Below, piece by piece: positions 1 to 12,381 of a DNA stretch of 64,000 bases. This DNA is from Polydactylus sextarius (lineage: Eukaryota > Chordata > Actinopteri > Polynemidae), in contig CM028927.1 in NCBI GenBank assembly GCA_016801845.1, positions 15,996,501-16,060,500 of the forward strand. The letters run 5' to 3'. The notes beneath the pieces were generated by a model, which saw only the letters and a program-made list of their open reading frames with translations, had not been told where the DNA came from and did not search any database. The position numbers were made by a program, and so were the translations under genes. Every line of letters begins with the position of its first letter. Position 1 is the stretch's first letter.

Positions 1-658
1 ATACGTCTGGATTATTTAACGTAAAGCAGGAGGACTGTAAGCAGATCACTGACACAGTAGACGCCCTGATGCTGATACAGAATGTACCCAGTTTGTTTTG
101 ACAGCGGTGAGTTATAGTTACGATCATAATCTTATACGTACTGTTTCAAGAAAGTTTCATTCTGGGATGAAATTCACTCACACTGACTCTTCTACTCTAA
201 CTCAGTCCAGGGTGTGAAGATATAAAAGCACTATAGAGGAAAATCACATATTTCTGTGGGTGATGTACCTGCTGAGTGCAGTTATAGCTTAGAATTATGT
301 GCATATTGGCAATCTTGACCTATGGGCATTAAGCTACACTTGAGATATCCCTGTGCTGTCTCATAATCTTGTTCCTGTGAAGTGGTGAAAATGGGGATTC
401 TGTGTAAGCTCTCGAACACGGGGCTTGAGTCTCGCTCTTCTCTCTTCAACGTCGAGAGAGTTCGAGAGACAGATAGGATGGAGAGACGGAGAGAGAGACA
501 GAGAGAGAGAGAGAAAGTGAGAGGGAGATTAATTCATTTTTAAACACTCTGTGTGCTTGACCTTGTCTGCTTGACACTACAGTGAGGCTGATGTGCATGA
601 GCCTTCAGGCAAGGCGGCGACCGAAAGGGTCAGTGCCTGCGCCTGCTTTGCGTCACAC

Positions 659-671
659 TGCCCCCTAGTGG
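659..671 (-). promoter_or_regulatory. CTCF-like motif
   Basis: The minus strand reads CCACTAGGGGGCA, a full match to the CTCF core. Motif evidence only. Confidence 0.45.
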
Positions 672-683
672 TCACCTCACCTC

Positions 684-757
684 AGAGAGGAGGAGGACGA
701 GGAGGAGGAGGAGGAGAAAGAGGAGGAGGAGGAGGAGGAAGAGGAGGAGGAGGAGAG
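684..757. repeat. (GGA)n purine repeat
   Basis: Imperfect GGA/GGAA array on the plus strand. It could adopt G-rich secondary structure. Confidence 0.9.
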
Positions 758-1485
758 CATGTGCTGCAGTCACACATCAAGTAACGTCTGAATGTGTTGA
801 GAACACATTGTTCTTACACTCGTATAACCAGAACATAGAGGACATTTAATGCAACCACATGATCAATGTTATTTATGATCATCTTTTTTTTTTACAGCCA
901 TAGCTACTAGATGATCAAAAACATACAGTGACGGTGAGTGTAGCCAATCAGTGCAATTCCAGGAAACACATAAAATCAGTAACACTGACATTAAGCCATT
1001 GTCTGAAAATCTACCTACAAACTTCCCTCCTCTATTTCAAGACATATGATACCAATTTTAATGGGTTTCAAGTAGCAAATATTCTCTGCAGCAGATAATA
1101 GTCAAGAAGTTGCTGTTGTAAGAAATAACATCTCCTGGACCTGCCATCTCCTACGCTTCCTTTTCAAAACAAAAACTGTCATACCAGACAAGATCGCAAA
1201 CACAGATTATGTGGGAGACTCTCTAAACAACCAGAAGCCAATAAAAGCTGCCATACAGTGGGAAAATACACCTTGCTCCAATAATGACTTGGCGTAAGGC
1301 TAATCTAAATTTAAGCAGTTTCTTGAGGTTATTCTGCTCTATGACTACAGCGTTTGACCAGAAGTTGTGCAGCTGGACCGGAGGCCCCGCAGACACGGGA
1401 CAATGATTCAAAAAAGCTGCTTCGTCTGGAAGCAATGACTAACTGTATGAGTACGGTTGGTCTTGATTGGGCCGGCTCTGACACA

Positions 1486-2640
1486 AGAGAAGTTTTTTTT
1501 TTTTTTTTTAATAAAATAAAATAAAGGCAGATGGACAGAAGTGTAGGCAAACAGATGAAGAGAGGGGAAGCCACATGGGAAAACAATATGACAGAAAGGT
1601 AAAAAAAAAAAAAAAAAAAAAAAAATATAGAAAAACATGCAGGAGAGAATGCACAAAAAAAAAACACAAACAAAAAGACAAAGGTGCCTAGAAGGGAGGG
1701 GGGAAAAAGAAGAAAAGGGTAAAAGAAAGATGTAAAAATCTTGGAAAACTTTCTGTGCTCCTGTCAGTTTCCAGGATGAGCTCCACTGCCAAACTGTAAA
1801 CTCTTGATACTTGGAGGAAGAAAAGACAGCAAAGACATGTGCAGGATATTATATGAGACAAACTGTGAGCCAGTCTCTGGTTAGAGAAAACTTTAAAGTA
1901 GGAAAAGAGGCGAGTTTTCATTAGATAATTTGAGACCAGAGCCAATGATATATCAAATTTTAAAGGTAGTGTGCTGATTTTGGCAGCTTGTGGGGGGAAA
2001 ATGAAATGTGCTGAGTAGGGTGGGAAAGATGGATGGAGAGTGTATTACAAATGTGCGTGTCTGTGTGTGTGCACATTGTGCCATGCAGCATGTGTGTGTG
2101 AGTGTGCCTGTGTGAGTCATAACCCCTGCCTCCTTCACAGAAAGATGGATGTGGTTTCCTGCCTGACAGAGAAGAATGGGCTAATGAAGTTTTCCAGGTT
2201 CCCTCTCTGAGACAAAAGGAAAAAGAAAAAAAAAAAAAAGACAAACCGAAAAGCTAACAAAATAATAAGAAAATATAGCGGTCGGTATGTAACGGGAGAG
2301 GGCAATGAAATGGCTTGGCTATTCACTTCAGAAAATGACAAGAGGAGGAAGAAGAACAGGAGGAAGACTTGGACAACAGAGGAGACAGAGGGAGGAGGGG
2401 AGTCGAAGAAAAACTGTGGAGAAAACTGGATGGGACGAGAGGGAGATGAAGCCAACGCGAGCAGCACAGATTGACTAGAGGAAAGCGACATCAAAACAAA
2501 ATAATATGAAGCGACAATAACAAAAAGAAAGAGATGGGGAAAGGTGAAAAAGGGGAAGAGACTGGTAAAGATTTTGAGAGAAAAAAAAAAAGAGAAAAAA
2601 CGTTGCAACAAACGACAGCTGGAAAGACAAAGAGGAAAGC
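1486..2640. repeat. purine-biased low-complexity region
   Basis: The plus strand is dominated by A and G, with poly(A) runs at about 1601-1625 and 2221-2240, interrupted by a TG-rich stretch at 2050-2110. It creates long spurious minus-strand frames rich in Phe, Ser and Leu. Confidence 0.8.
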
Positions 2641-3637
2641 GCTGACGTGTGCATTCGGTCCAGCTGTTCATTAAACGGGTCTGTTGCTAATTAGGCTGCG
2701 ATGAGGTCACACTGCCCGAGTCATTGATTCCACTTCCTGTTTCGAGCAGCCAATAGCGAGCGGCTGTCAGGCCCGGGCACCTGAATTCTCTGGGATGATA
2801 AATGGCACGCGAGCCGGCGGCCAAAACCAACAACCCTCAGCCTCAGACAAACATGGTGAGGTGAGCTATTGGCTGGTCAGAGCTGAACCGGGTGCGAGCC
2901 GCGAGGGGAAACGAGTAAACATTTGAATAGGGTGGAAAGAAAAGGGAGGGGAAAAAAAACATCTACAGGACGTAATGACTCAATCAGGATTTATACCATT
3001 ACGACTGCAAAGGAAAAATGTCAAAGCGAAACTTTCATAGACTTCGATTTCAGGGTCGAACGGCAGAGGAGAGTGATTCTCAACAACCAAGCCGATGGAT
3101 CATTCGAAATGCTGCTGAGCAACTGTATTATTCAATGCAGGAAATGTACACGGTGGCAACCATCACGAATTTGTTCCAATTTAAGACTGGTCTCCTCCCA
3201 CATCCTCCTTTATCCTCGGCAGGAGTGTGGTGAGAGATTAGCTGCGAGCCAATCTGTAGAAATTGGGAAGGGACTGCCGCAGTCATAAATCCAATCAAAC
3301 AGTGGTGGATAGCTGAGCTGTGGCCCTGCTGCGTGGAGCCTCGCACGGTGCTTGCCCAGCGAGCTTGCGTGTGTGCACGCGTGCATGTGTACTGTTGGAT
3401 GTATTTTGTGTGTGGAGCTACAATTGTACACATGCGTTTGTGTGTTTGCGCTGACAGGAAAGGGATGGAGCGCGGCGGAGCGGAGGTGCTGCTGTTCCTG
3501 GAGGTGGAGGATGATGGTGACCGTAATCAGCTGTAAAGAGACTCTGGAGACTCACCTGAAGCGACCAATGAAACTGCAGCAAGCGGAGAAAAGACAGACC
3601 TAGAGGGAGTAGGTGAGATAAGAGTCCCCAGGGTAAA

Positions 3638-3640
<3 letters not shown>

Positions 3641-3684
<44 letters not shown>
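3641..3684. repeat. (TG)n microsatellite
   Basis: 22 uninterrupted TG units. Confidence 0.97.
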
Positions 3685-3686
<2 letters not shown>

Positions 3687-4109
3687 CATGGGGGTGTGGC
3701 AGTAACAATGACCTATTTCCTTTAAATGAACAACATCCTAATTTAGTGGGGCAGTTTATATATAAAAAAGCTAGGCAATGACACAAAGGACAAAAACATA
3801 AAAAAGATCATGGCTGCCACATACATCACGTGTTGACATTTGCATCTGAACGGATCAATAAATCATGATAAAGATCATAAAGTCTAAGAGCACATTGCTT
3901 TAAAATATGGCATCAAGTCAATACACGAGTCGTAGTTTTTTTTGGCCGTGTCATTAGAAATTGAGCGATACAGCCTGGAAACAACACAAAGTCCGGAGTC
4001 TTATGACTAAACAAAAAAAAAACTAAGGTGGGTGTTATAATGGAGGGCGGGGTGAAGAGGTTGGTTATAAGTTTACACACATTTTTTTATAATTTGCCTT
4101 TACAAATGT

Positions 4110-4771
4110 TTACAAAGTATTTAAAAACACATAAAATGTACTAATGGTTCTGGATTCAGACTCTGTTCACCCCCAGATTTATTGCCCCAGCAGTGCTTCA
4201 GTGACCAACAACCACAAGGGTTAAGTTGTTGGCCGAGTCACTGTTCCACACTCAGATCACTGACAGACATGTTGACTCTGACATAAGCTGCTGGCAGATC
4301 CAGATGTAACAGGGGTCACAACATCAGCTGCTGATCTCATCTTGTCCAAAATGGGAAAAGCTAATGGCCAAAGGATAATATCCAAAGAGTCCCGATGAGG
4401 CAAACTGGGGCAGAATTCCCCCCTCTGTGAACAATAAAGAGGGTCACCAGAGACCTAAAGCATGTTTTGTGTGGCCCCAACTCATAATTCCTTGCCAAAA
4501 TGCTTGTCACTGCAGCATCTCTTTTGGGTTGAGCCAAAGTGAAGTCAGCAGCTGATCCTGAGACTCTTGTCACATCTGGATCTGCCAACAGTGTCTGGCA
4601 GACTAGACATGTCTGTCAGTGATCTGGGTGTGAAACAATGACTTTGTTATCAGCTTATCCCTTGTGGTTGTTGGTCACTGAAGCACTGCTGGGGCAACAA
4701 ATCTGAGGTTGACTAGAGTCTGAATCCAGAATCATTAGAACATTTTGTGTGTTCTTAGATACTTTGTACAA
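4110..4771. mobile_element. foldback/MITE-like element with ~235-bp inverted arms
   Basis: The left arm (about 4110-4345) reappears in reverse complement as the right arm (about 4530-4771). Shared segments include TCTGGATTCAGACTCT, GCCCCAGCAGTGCTTCAGTG, ACCAACAACCACAAGGG and GATCACTGACAGACATGT. The ~180-bp centre is unique. No transposase is encoded, so it looks like a nonautonomous DNA transposon or foldback element. Target duplication not resolved. Confidence 0.88.
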
Positions 4772-5404
4772 ATTTCCTGTATTTTCTTATTATATATGCA
4801 TAAAGAACGTGAGAAATAAATAAGTATGGTCTTTAAAGAACTGCTAAAATAAAACATGTGGAGGTGCCTATAACTTTTACACAGAACTTTATATGTACGT
4901 GCATAGTGTTTTTTTTACTGGCGTGGACATTGGTGGCTAAAAAGGGTACTACTTCACCAATTTGGCATTATTTGGTTTGTGTTATCAGCAATAGCTTCAC
5001 TCTTTTATTTCAGGATACATTATATATATATATATATAATTCCTGTAATAACAAAATGTAAATTAAAATTACATGGGTAATGTCAAAAATGACTGATGAT
5101 CAATAATTAAGAATCTTTTTCAACCTATTTAAGGGGATATTCTTACTATGTTTTGTTTTCAAAAAAGGAATTAAATAGCATGGTCCAATCTCTCTAATAA
5201 GCATATAACATAAAAGATTAAATTATTGCCTTAAGCAGCGATGGGTTGTGTCGCGTCCAATTCATGTTCAATTTGTTTTGAGTGAGAGGATAATTTTCTC
5301 TTCTTAGATTTTGGGTTTAAACTGGAAAGAGCAGCATCCTCAGACTAAGCAGACTGTCTGACGTTTTGACTAAACATATTTTTGTTTGACAAAGATGTAA
5401 AGAA

Positions 5405-5430
5405 CAACACACACACACACACACACACAC
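5405..5430. repeat. (AC)n microsatellite
   Basis: About 13 AC units, inside med30 intron 2. Confidence 0.95.
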
Positions 5431-6017
5431 GTTCAGATCCTGGCACACATCAGACAACTTGCGCCGACTGTTTTCTATGCGAGCCTTCACACCAGTAGCA
5501 TAACGACGCATTAAGCCACTGTCCCATTTTCAGGCAACAACGTGCATCAACTCTGGGTAATTTGGACACATTTGCTCACTGGATGGCCATATCACATAAT
5601 AGCTACTGTACTCTGTCTGTGTGTACACTACACTACAGACATCAAATCACAACAGAGCTGCACCATGGTACTATTTACATAGTCAACATCATTATCATTC
5701 CACTCGTTTTTCCATCCACCGTCTCACTTGTGAGGATTTGTTGCTCTTTTTCAGATGGTGAACTGATTCTCTGCTAGTTGGCCAAAAACACAACATTTGA
5801 AGACGCCAGCTGAGGACGTGGAAAAGCGAGATCAGCAGTTTTTAAAGACTTTCCCCTACGTTTTATGGGCGACGCGATCAGCGTCATAATATGGAAAAAC
5901 TGACGTTACAAGTCATTTTCTGCCTAGAAAATATTGACCACACACTAAAAAATAGCCCTCCAATCACATAAACGTGAATACTGAGTTGTTTTTTTTTTTT
6001 TTTTTAATGTGCCTCAC

Positions 6018-8722
6018 CTCTGGGGGTATGGGATCCAGCCCGGCGCAGTTTTCATTGCATTTGTCGTAGACAAGGCGCAGCTTGCGGAAAAGCACAGAGA
6101 GCATGCGTAGGTGCTCCTGCAGCTTCCCCAGCCTGTCCTGGTGGGTGTTCGGGTGGTAAGTGACTCCATTCGGCAGCTGGAGATGTAGCACAGAGGAAAA
6201 TGTTGGAATGAAGCAAAGTACGGATCCCTACAGCTAAAAACATCATAAATAGTGTGTCTCAATTCGAATATTTCCATCAGTACACTTCCTTCTAATATAC
6301 TACATATACTATGTGCTTACTTCTGTAGCATGCAAATTTTGACAGGATAGTTGTGTCTCAAATCGTCTTTTTCTCCTTTTTAAGAAGCCATCAAGATATC
6401 TGCCAGCTTGTTTGCATGTGTGGTCCTTATGTTTCATGCAAGGTGGAGATTAACACCGCTGCTCTCCTTCCACTATGTAGCCAAGATGGCGCTCATTGAG
6501 GATGAGAAATGTCCACCAGGTGAAGAGTGCACCATGCAGGTATTAACAATACACTGCATTTTGCGATACTTGTCAGTGTGAATGCACTTACACGCTCAAA
6601 ATAGTAAGTGTGGAAGTATGCGAATTTAGACACACTGAAAGTCTCTGTTGTTCACTAAGTGGTAATAATCCATTATAAACCTTCAACCCACACACCAATG
6701 CACTATTAAAGTATATTGATAAGAGCGATGGGTCACACAGCAGCCAGAACATGTTAATGATCATACAACCACCTGATAACTGGCCATGACAATATAATGA
6801 TACCACAATTAAAGCTTATGCACTCAACACCATTAAAAAAAGCTTAACTGCTTCAGCTGCTGCACTTTCAACGTCTTCTCTCTCTCTCAACTGAGGCAGC
6901 ATCATTGCACTGGCTTTTAACTACAATGTGTGTAAAAAGCAACAAGACATGTTTTTATTGAGAGGATCGACAAGCCTCTGGGGCAGCGCTGTCTGATTAT
7001 AAACATCCTACATAACATGAAACAAGCCTGCCTTCAGGGCAAGGAAAGGGAAGGGAGAGAAACAGAGAAACTCAGGGGAGACAAACAGACAGAGAGAGAG
7101 GAAGGGAGGATAAAGGAAATTTTTTTTTACAAAGAATATAGACAGTATGTCATCTAGAAAAAAAAAAAAGTCGCAACAATGCTATTTGTGCATTCTGTAG
7201 TGTTTGTTTGTTTGGTCCGTGTCTGGCTGTGATTTTAACAAGGTATAAGAAGAACGTCTCAGAGGAGCCGACATACGTCCGTGATAAACTCGAGCTAATC
7301 TCACCACCGCCGTGTAGAGCTGAACTACATGTGACCTGCAGGCCACACTGATATAAAGACCAATATCCTGAATAAAAAGCTTAAGAAAACCATTAGCTTA
7401 GCTATTAAAGTCATTCTACATTTATCCACCATCGCTTGATTGCAGCGAACTAATGTGCTGTGTAGAAAAAAAGAGAGGCGTATTTGAGACATCAGTATGA
7501 CCCACGGAGACAGCACAATGACAGTATTTCAGACAGCATACTGTGAGTGAAACAGCCTCTGAACGAAAACAATTTGTTCAACCAAATAAAAAAAAGTAAA
7601 GCCAGAAGGAAAAGTTTGCTGATCGTAGCACTTTTATATCTAAAATAGCTCCATTGTTCTGTCAACACACACAGCTGGGAAATAAATAATATAGAATAAT
7701 AAAGTATGATAAAAATCAGTTTTTACTAGTGGATGAACAACACTGAATTAAACTGTTATGTCAAACTACTGATGAATGATTCCCTGATGTTATTTGTCAC
7801 AGCAGGCGACACTATGAACATCACAAATATATTTCAGATGCATTTTTAGTCTCTGAAATATTTCACAGCAGCTTTTTCTTCAATACCACAACACAACTGT
7901 ATTAATAGTGTGAGGTCAAAATGAATGTCGGCACATTCCTTAACTGTTAAGTTATAGCACAGTTTGATTTCACACAAACAAGTCTTCTTCATTGCGGATA
8001 TTCAAACCTGTACTCTTACTACTGCTCCTAGTGGGACATGTCAAAATGTTTTATGTGAAAAAGGCCAATTAGAAGTCAGATCAAGCTTTGTTTTTCCTTC
8101 TTCAGCCACAATTTTCATTCATTTCCACATATTGTCTAAACTTAACATGGTGTTGAGATTATATCAATAAATTTTAACATCTCTACTAAGGTTTAAAATC
8201 ATTAACGATTAGGTTTTTTGGCAGAATGCACTTAAGTCTCAGCTTTGGTAAAGTCATCAAAAGAGTTTTCAGTCTTCTGGTATTGTCTGTTTTCAAATCC
8301 TGCAACAAAACTCACATTTACAGGTTTTTTTGCATAATAGTGCTTTCATTAGACATATTATTACTACTTACACATCCCTCTGTGTGTGTTTTAGTGTCAT
8401 TTTTATCTTTTAGCTTATCTTTGTGTCTTTTGGATTTACTCCTTTTATATGCTGTTTAAAGAGCATTAAGTGAACTGGAGGGTGTTAGGATTATGGAAAA
8501 GATAAGTCAATACACACAGAGAGAAAAACAGAAAACTGAAGGTAGATTATCAGCATGTTTGATGTTTATCTGAGCAGAGAGATGAAGCAGTAAAGACCTG
8601 CATGTTCCTGAGCAGCTGGAAGATCTCCATAGTCCTGAGGACAATGTCTTGGACCGTCTCTTGGCCGATGCGACACAGCGAAGCCGTGTTGACGTCACGC
8701 GCTGCCTGGGCTTGTTGCTGCT

Positions 8723-8759
<37 letters not shown>

Positions 8760-8816
8760 CTGTTGTTGCGGAGGTGGCTGCCCACCAAAAGGCGACACCA
8801 TCGGTGGGGTCGTCAT
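6018..8816 (-). CDS. med30: Mediator complex subunit 30, 5' part (exons 1-2)
   Basis: Metazoan Mediator head-module subunit, nuclear, linking activators to RNA polymerase II. Coding exon 1 is 8598-8816 (73 residues) and exon 2 is 6018-6176 (53 residues). Both have GT/AG borders, and the join falls between codons (..RNMQ / LPNG..). Exon 1 starts MTTPP, like the MSTPP start I recall for mammals, carries a run of 19 Gln at 8712-8768, and then enters the conserved block with NTASLCRIGQ and MEIFQLLRNM. Exon 2 holds the LFRKLRLVYDKCNENC block. Total so far is 126 of roughly 180 expected residues. I found no trace of the C-terminal coiled-coil exons at 1-6017, so they should lie to the left of the window. 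The reading frame stays open upstream to an ATG at 8954, but that extension is not conserved in character, so I chose 8816. Confidence 0.95.
8712..8768 (-). repeat. med30: CAG/CAA repeat encoding Gln19 in med30
   Basis: Nineteen Gln codons, mixed CAG and CAA, in the N-terminal disordered region of Med30. Confidence 0.97.
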
Positions 8817-9651
8817 TGAGACGGAGGGTGAAGATGATGGGAGGTGAAGATCTAGGTCCAGGTGAAGATGAACCTGTTGGTCTATTTCACACGATGCGCC
8901 CTCACATGCCTTGATGACATGAAAATGTGAAGTGAAATCATGAAAAGTTGACATTTACAGGAAGAGCAGCATTGAACTAATATCTTAATCTTTAATAATA
9001 GTATAGGTGATAATAGCTTTTTTGATTGCTCAGTGAGTTGTATGGTCTGCCTGGTCTCATAAATGTGCATAAATCAACTATTAGAATAGTTATTGATTAT
9101 TTATACTTTTAATTATCCAGTGGATTAATTGATTGCTTCAGCTCTCAACAAACAGGTGGCCACATTAAAGTGTTGGGATCATTGCAAAACATTTCACTTA
9201 TCTCATCAGTGAAACAAGGTAATAAAGGCTGAACATCTGTCACATGTGGACTAACAGGAAAGGCAGTAAAGGATTTAGCGCTGATAAAGTAAAGGAGCTA
9301 ACGGTTTAGCCTTTAAAATAAGTTACACAGCGGTGTTTCTGAAGCATTTAAACGTGCATTTATATCAGTACAAGTGTGTCAGGTGATATCCTGAACTTTA
9401 AAAACACATCATATCGGGATTAATTCAGTCGATAAACGAGTTAATTAGCCGACGTGTAAAAGTGGTGTGATTATCACCAGAAGCTAAGTGGACAAGTCAC
9501 ACGCTACTTCAGCTTTCTCTCCGTTCATTTTCGCTGTTCTCTATTAATTTCTCCGTTTGTCTCTGTGATTATACCGACACCGCGTGAAACGTAACACCTC
9601 AGCCGCTTCTCTTATCTGTTTAACATCATGTTGGAGGACGTGTATTGTTAC

Positions 9652-9751
9652 CTGTGTGGTGATAAATTATCTGTTTTGTTGACATGTCAAGTCTGTCCCC
9701 TTGCTCTGCTCAGCGTCTGAGAATCTCACAGCTGCTCCAAATATCGCGAGA
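9652..9751 (-). promoter_or_regulatory. candidate med30 promoter and noncoding first exon
   Basis: TCGCGAGA at 9744-9751 matches the core of the TCTCGCGAGA element found in many housekeeping promoters. About 90 bases downstream on the minus strand, CACACAG is followed by a GTAACA donor (exon edge at 9652). A pyrimidine-rich stretch ending in AG before 8909 could be the matching acceptor in front of the med30 coding exon. All of this is inference from motifs. The true start site is not visible. Confidence 0.35.
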
Positions 9752-12280
9752 TTTGGCGGATAACCGTAAACTACAAAATAAAAGCGCCAATTAAATTAAT
9801 GTTTAAGCACTTTTAAGGTTTTTTTTTTTTTTAACCGTAAAACACACTATAGTGATGATAAATTCAAATTTAACATATCTTAAAATTAAAATCTAAATGT
9901 GTTAATCTTTTTAAATTCACCCTGTTCTCCAAATATTTAGAAATTAATAGTTATATTACGGTAAAGCAAGGCGCACTATAAAATGTTTAAAGCCACCTAA
10001 GGTTACAGCGCCATACTCTGGTTTACTCTTATATAACAACCAACATCATCATCATCCCTCAGGCCAGTTTACGCCACTTGATTGCTTCTCATGGGTCATT
10101 ATAACTTTTTTTTATTATTTAGTAAGCACATTTCAGAATCACATTATAACTTAGCTGTGTTGTCTACTCAGTGTTAAATAAATTTCTTCAATACACCCAT
10201 CCATGCATTACTTATAATACACAGCTGTGCTTGGATTAGTATTTTTTTTTTTTTGCGCACCACCAGAATGGAAAATAATTTGAAATGCAAGAGGTGTTTG
10301 AAATAGACAGTGATCTGTGCAAGGCTGCTTTTTCAGCACGTGCTTTGCCATGCAGCAGAATTACTGCTCTGACTTTTTCAGAGGCTGGAAATAAGAGCTT
10401 TATTGAAAAAAATGAAAGGCTTTGCCTTCAGGCTTGAGTGGGGCTGGAAAAAAGTAGATTAGGATGCCTATTACTTAATTTACATTATTCATTCAAATTT
10501 GGGGTTACGGGCTGGACTTTTTTGTCATAGTATCCTGAAGTAATTTCTTTTCACTTGTTCTTTTTTCTTTGAAAAAAAAAAAAAAAAGAAAGAAAAAAAA
10601 AAAAAACAACCTTATCTTCAACATGAAACACTGATATGAAAACACTGTGTCAAGTTCACTTGACTGCCCACAACTTCTTAATTGCAGAAGGAGCGCTAGT
10701 TAGCTTGCCAGGATGAATGAGTGTTACTCTTACAATCCCCATCTGCTGCGCCGCCAGACCAACTGAGGCATGCCATTTGGAAATGGGTTTCTCCATAATC
10801 ATCCAGCCTGTCTTCTTGGTGTATTTAATTGGGACGAAGGAGCAGTGATGGTGAGTGGGTAGAGGCAGGTAGTAAGATGAATATGCTTCCTCTGCTCTCT
10901 GTTGTTGAATTATACATTCTGCATTATATTATATAAAAAAAGAATACTTAAAAAGATAATTAGAGTCATAGAAAAGGCTGTAATATGTCAGTGGTGTGAG
11001 AAGACAGCTGTCTAAAGGCTCTCACTTTTACTTCAAAGCTTCATTTATCATCGCTGATCAAAGTGAGTGGAGAAACAAGCGAGTGTATTGATTGCATCAA
11101 GGTGAACTGATGGAAAATGTATTGATTTTAAATGGCCTTTCCATGTTAATGTAATCGAACCGTATTGAAACAAAACATTCTTGTAAATGTCAAAGACCCT
11201 CATTTATCACCAGGCGGCGATGCAAACAGAAACCTTATTATCTACACAGACACAGTGGAACAACATTCAAATTAAATATTGAACAAAGTGGGGTAAAAGG
11301 ATCATTATAAAGTAGTAAACAGGTTCATAGCTGCACAACAGCAGAAAAGAGTTGGAGGAAGTGAGACAGCAAGAGAGACAGACAGGACAACTTTTGTCAA
11401 GAGACACAAACCGTGTAATAATTATTAGCTGAGGGGGTATCAGGACTAAAATGGATTATCCAGCTACCTAGTGCATTACTCCCACTTTAATTAAATATGT
11501 GCTGATCTGGTCTCCCCAGGGCTAACTTCAACTGGAGAGAGATGGAGGGGGTAAAAAGGTTTCCTCTGAAGGCAGCAGCATGTAAAGTCCATCCAACCAC
11601 TCACAGGCAATTTCACATCAGGGAGTCTCTAGATCCAAGAATGAGATTAATATAAATTAAAGTATGGGATACAGGACGAGGTTTAAGTGAGGAGCGCTGA
11701 GAGTATAGATGAGTGTGTTTATGGTTTGTGATGTACAGCTCCACCAGAATGAATGAAACATCTTGACATAAGCAGAGTATTAGCATACTCTGACAGTACA
11801 AAGTTGACGTCTTCAGAGCATTTTAATGAGACAACGTTTCCAATTAAATGACTTTTCACTGTGTATAGTTGTCACTTTAGGCCTCAATATCATGAATCAG
11901 CTGAAGTGACGTATGGGTCAGCAGCAGGCGGAGCTACAGGGTGCTTTAATAACGTCGATCACAGCAGCTCATTCTCATAAATAACACGTAGTTTAATGAG
12001 ACGAGACTTCAGACGCAGACGGAGACGCAGGACGTCTGCGTGAAGCTTTTGTTGCAGGGAGGATTTAGAGAGAGATGCTCATTAACCTCAGTTTTAACAA
12101 CACGTCAGACTGTTCACCTGTTATTTATCACTGAAATAGACACACGGCTCAGTTCATTCTCTACAGAAAAAAATGTCACTAGGGTTTCTTTTTTCTTTTA
12201 TTTTCTTTTTTTTCCCAAAATAAAACTCTGAAAGTTTTAAAATAAGATAAGACTGAACTTGATCCTGAAGGAAATTATAG

Positions 12281-12381
12281 ATGGATGGATGGATGGATGG
12301 ATGGATGGATGGATGGATGGATGGATGGATGGATGGATGGATGGGTAGGTAGATACTTTATTCATCCCAAAGGAAATTAAG
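12281..12381. repeat. (GATG)n microsatellite with LINE/SINE-tail-like flank
   Basis: About 15 GATG units (12281-12343) followed by TAGATACTTTATTCATCCC and AAAGGAAATTAAGG. This resembles the 3' ends of teleost LINE/SINE relics that finish in a tetranucleotide tail. The family assignment is inference. Confidence 0.6.

Larger units (their letters stand above)
1..6017. other. No gene recognised; probably med30 intron or downstream DNA
   Basis: No exon-like segment with splice borders was found on either strand. It holds purine-rich tracts, a CTCF-like motif, TG/AC microsatellites and a foldback element. 2640-3300 is less repetitive and more CG-balanced, and could be a conserved noncoding element. 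The med30 3' exons were searched for and not found. Confidence 0.6.

Noticed and set aside
593..784. Gly/Arg-rich 63-codon frame
   Set aside because: Translation of the (GGA)n repeat; no start context or homology.
2135..2671. 178-codon minus-strand open frame
   Set aside because: Phe/Ser/Leu-rich product of the purine-biased strand; no domain, no splice context.
2923..3288. 121-codon plus-strand frame
   Set aside because: Not repeat-derived, but no recognisable domain and no exon borders; kept only as part of a possible noncoding element.
4361..4588. 75-codon minus-strand frame
   Set aside because: Lies inside the foldback element and covers centre plus arm; no transposase motifs.
8690..8697. 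TGACGTCA palindrome
   Set aside because: Falls in med30 coding sequence at a conserved Arg-Asp-Val stretch, so the codons explain it.
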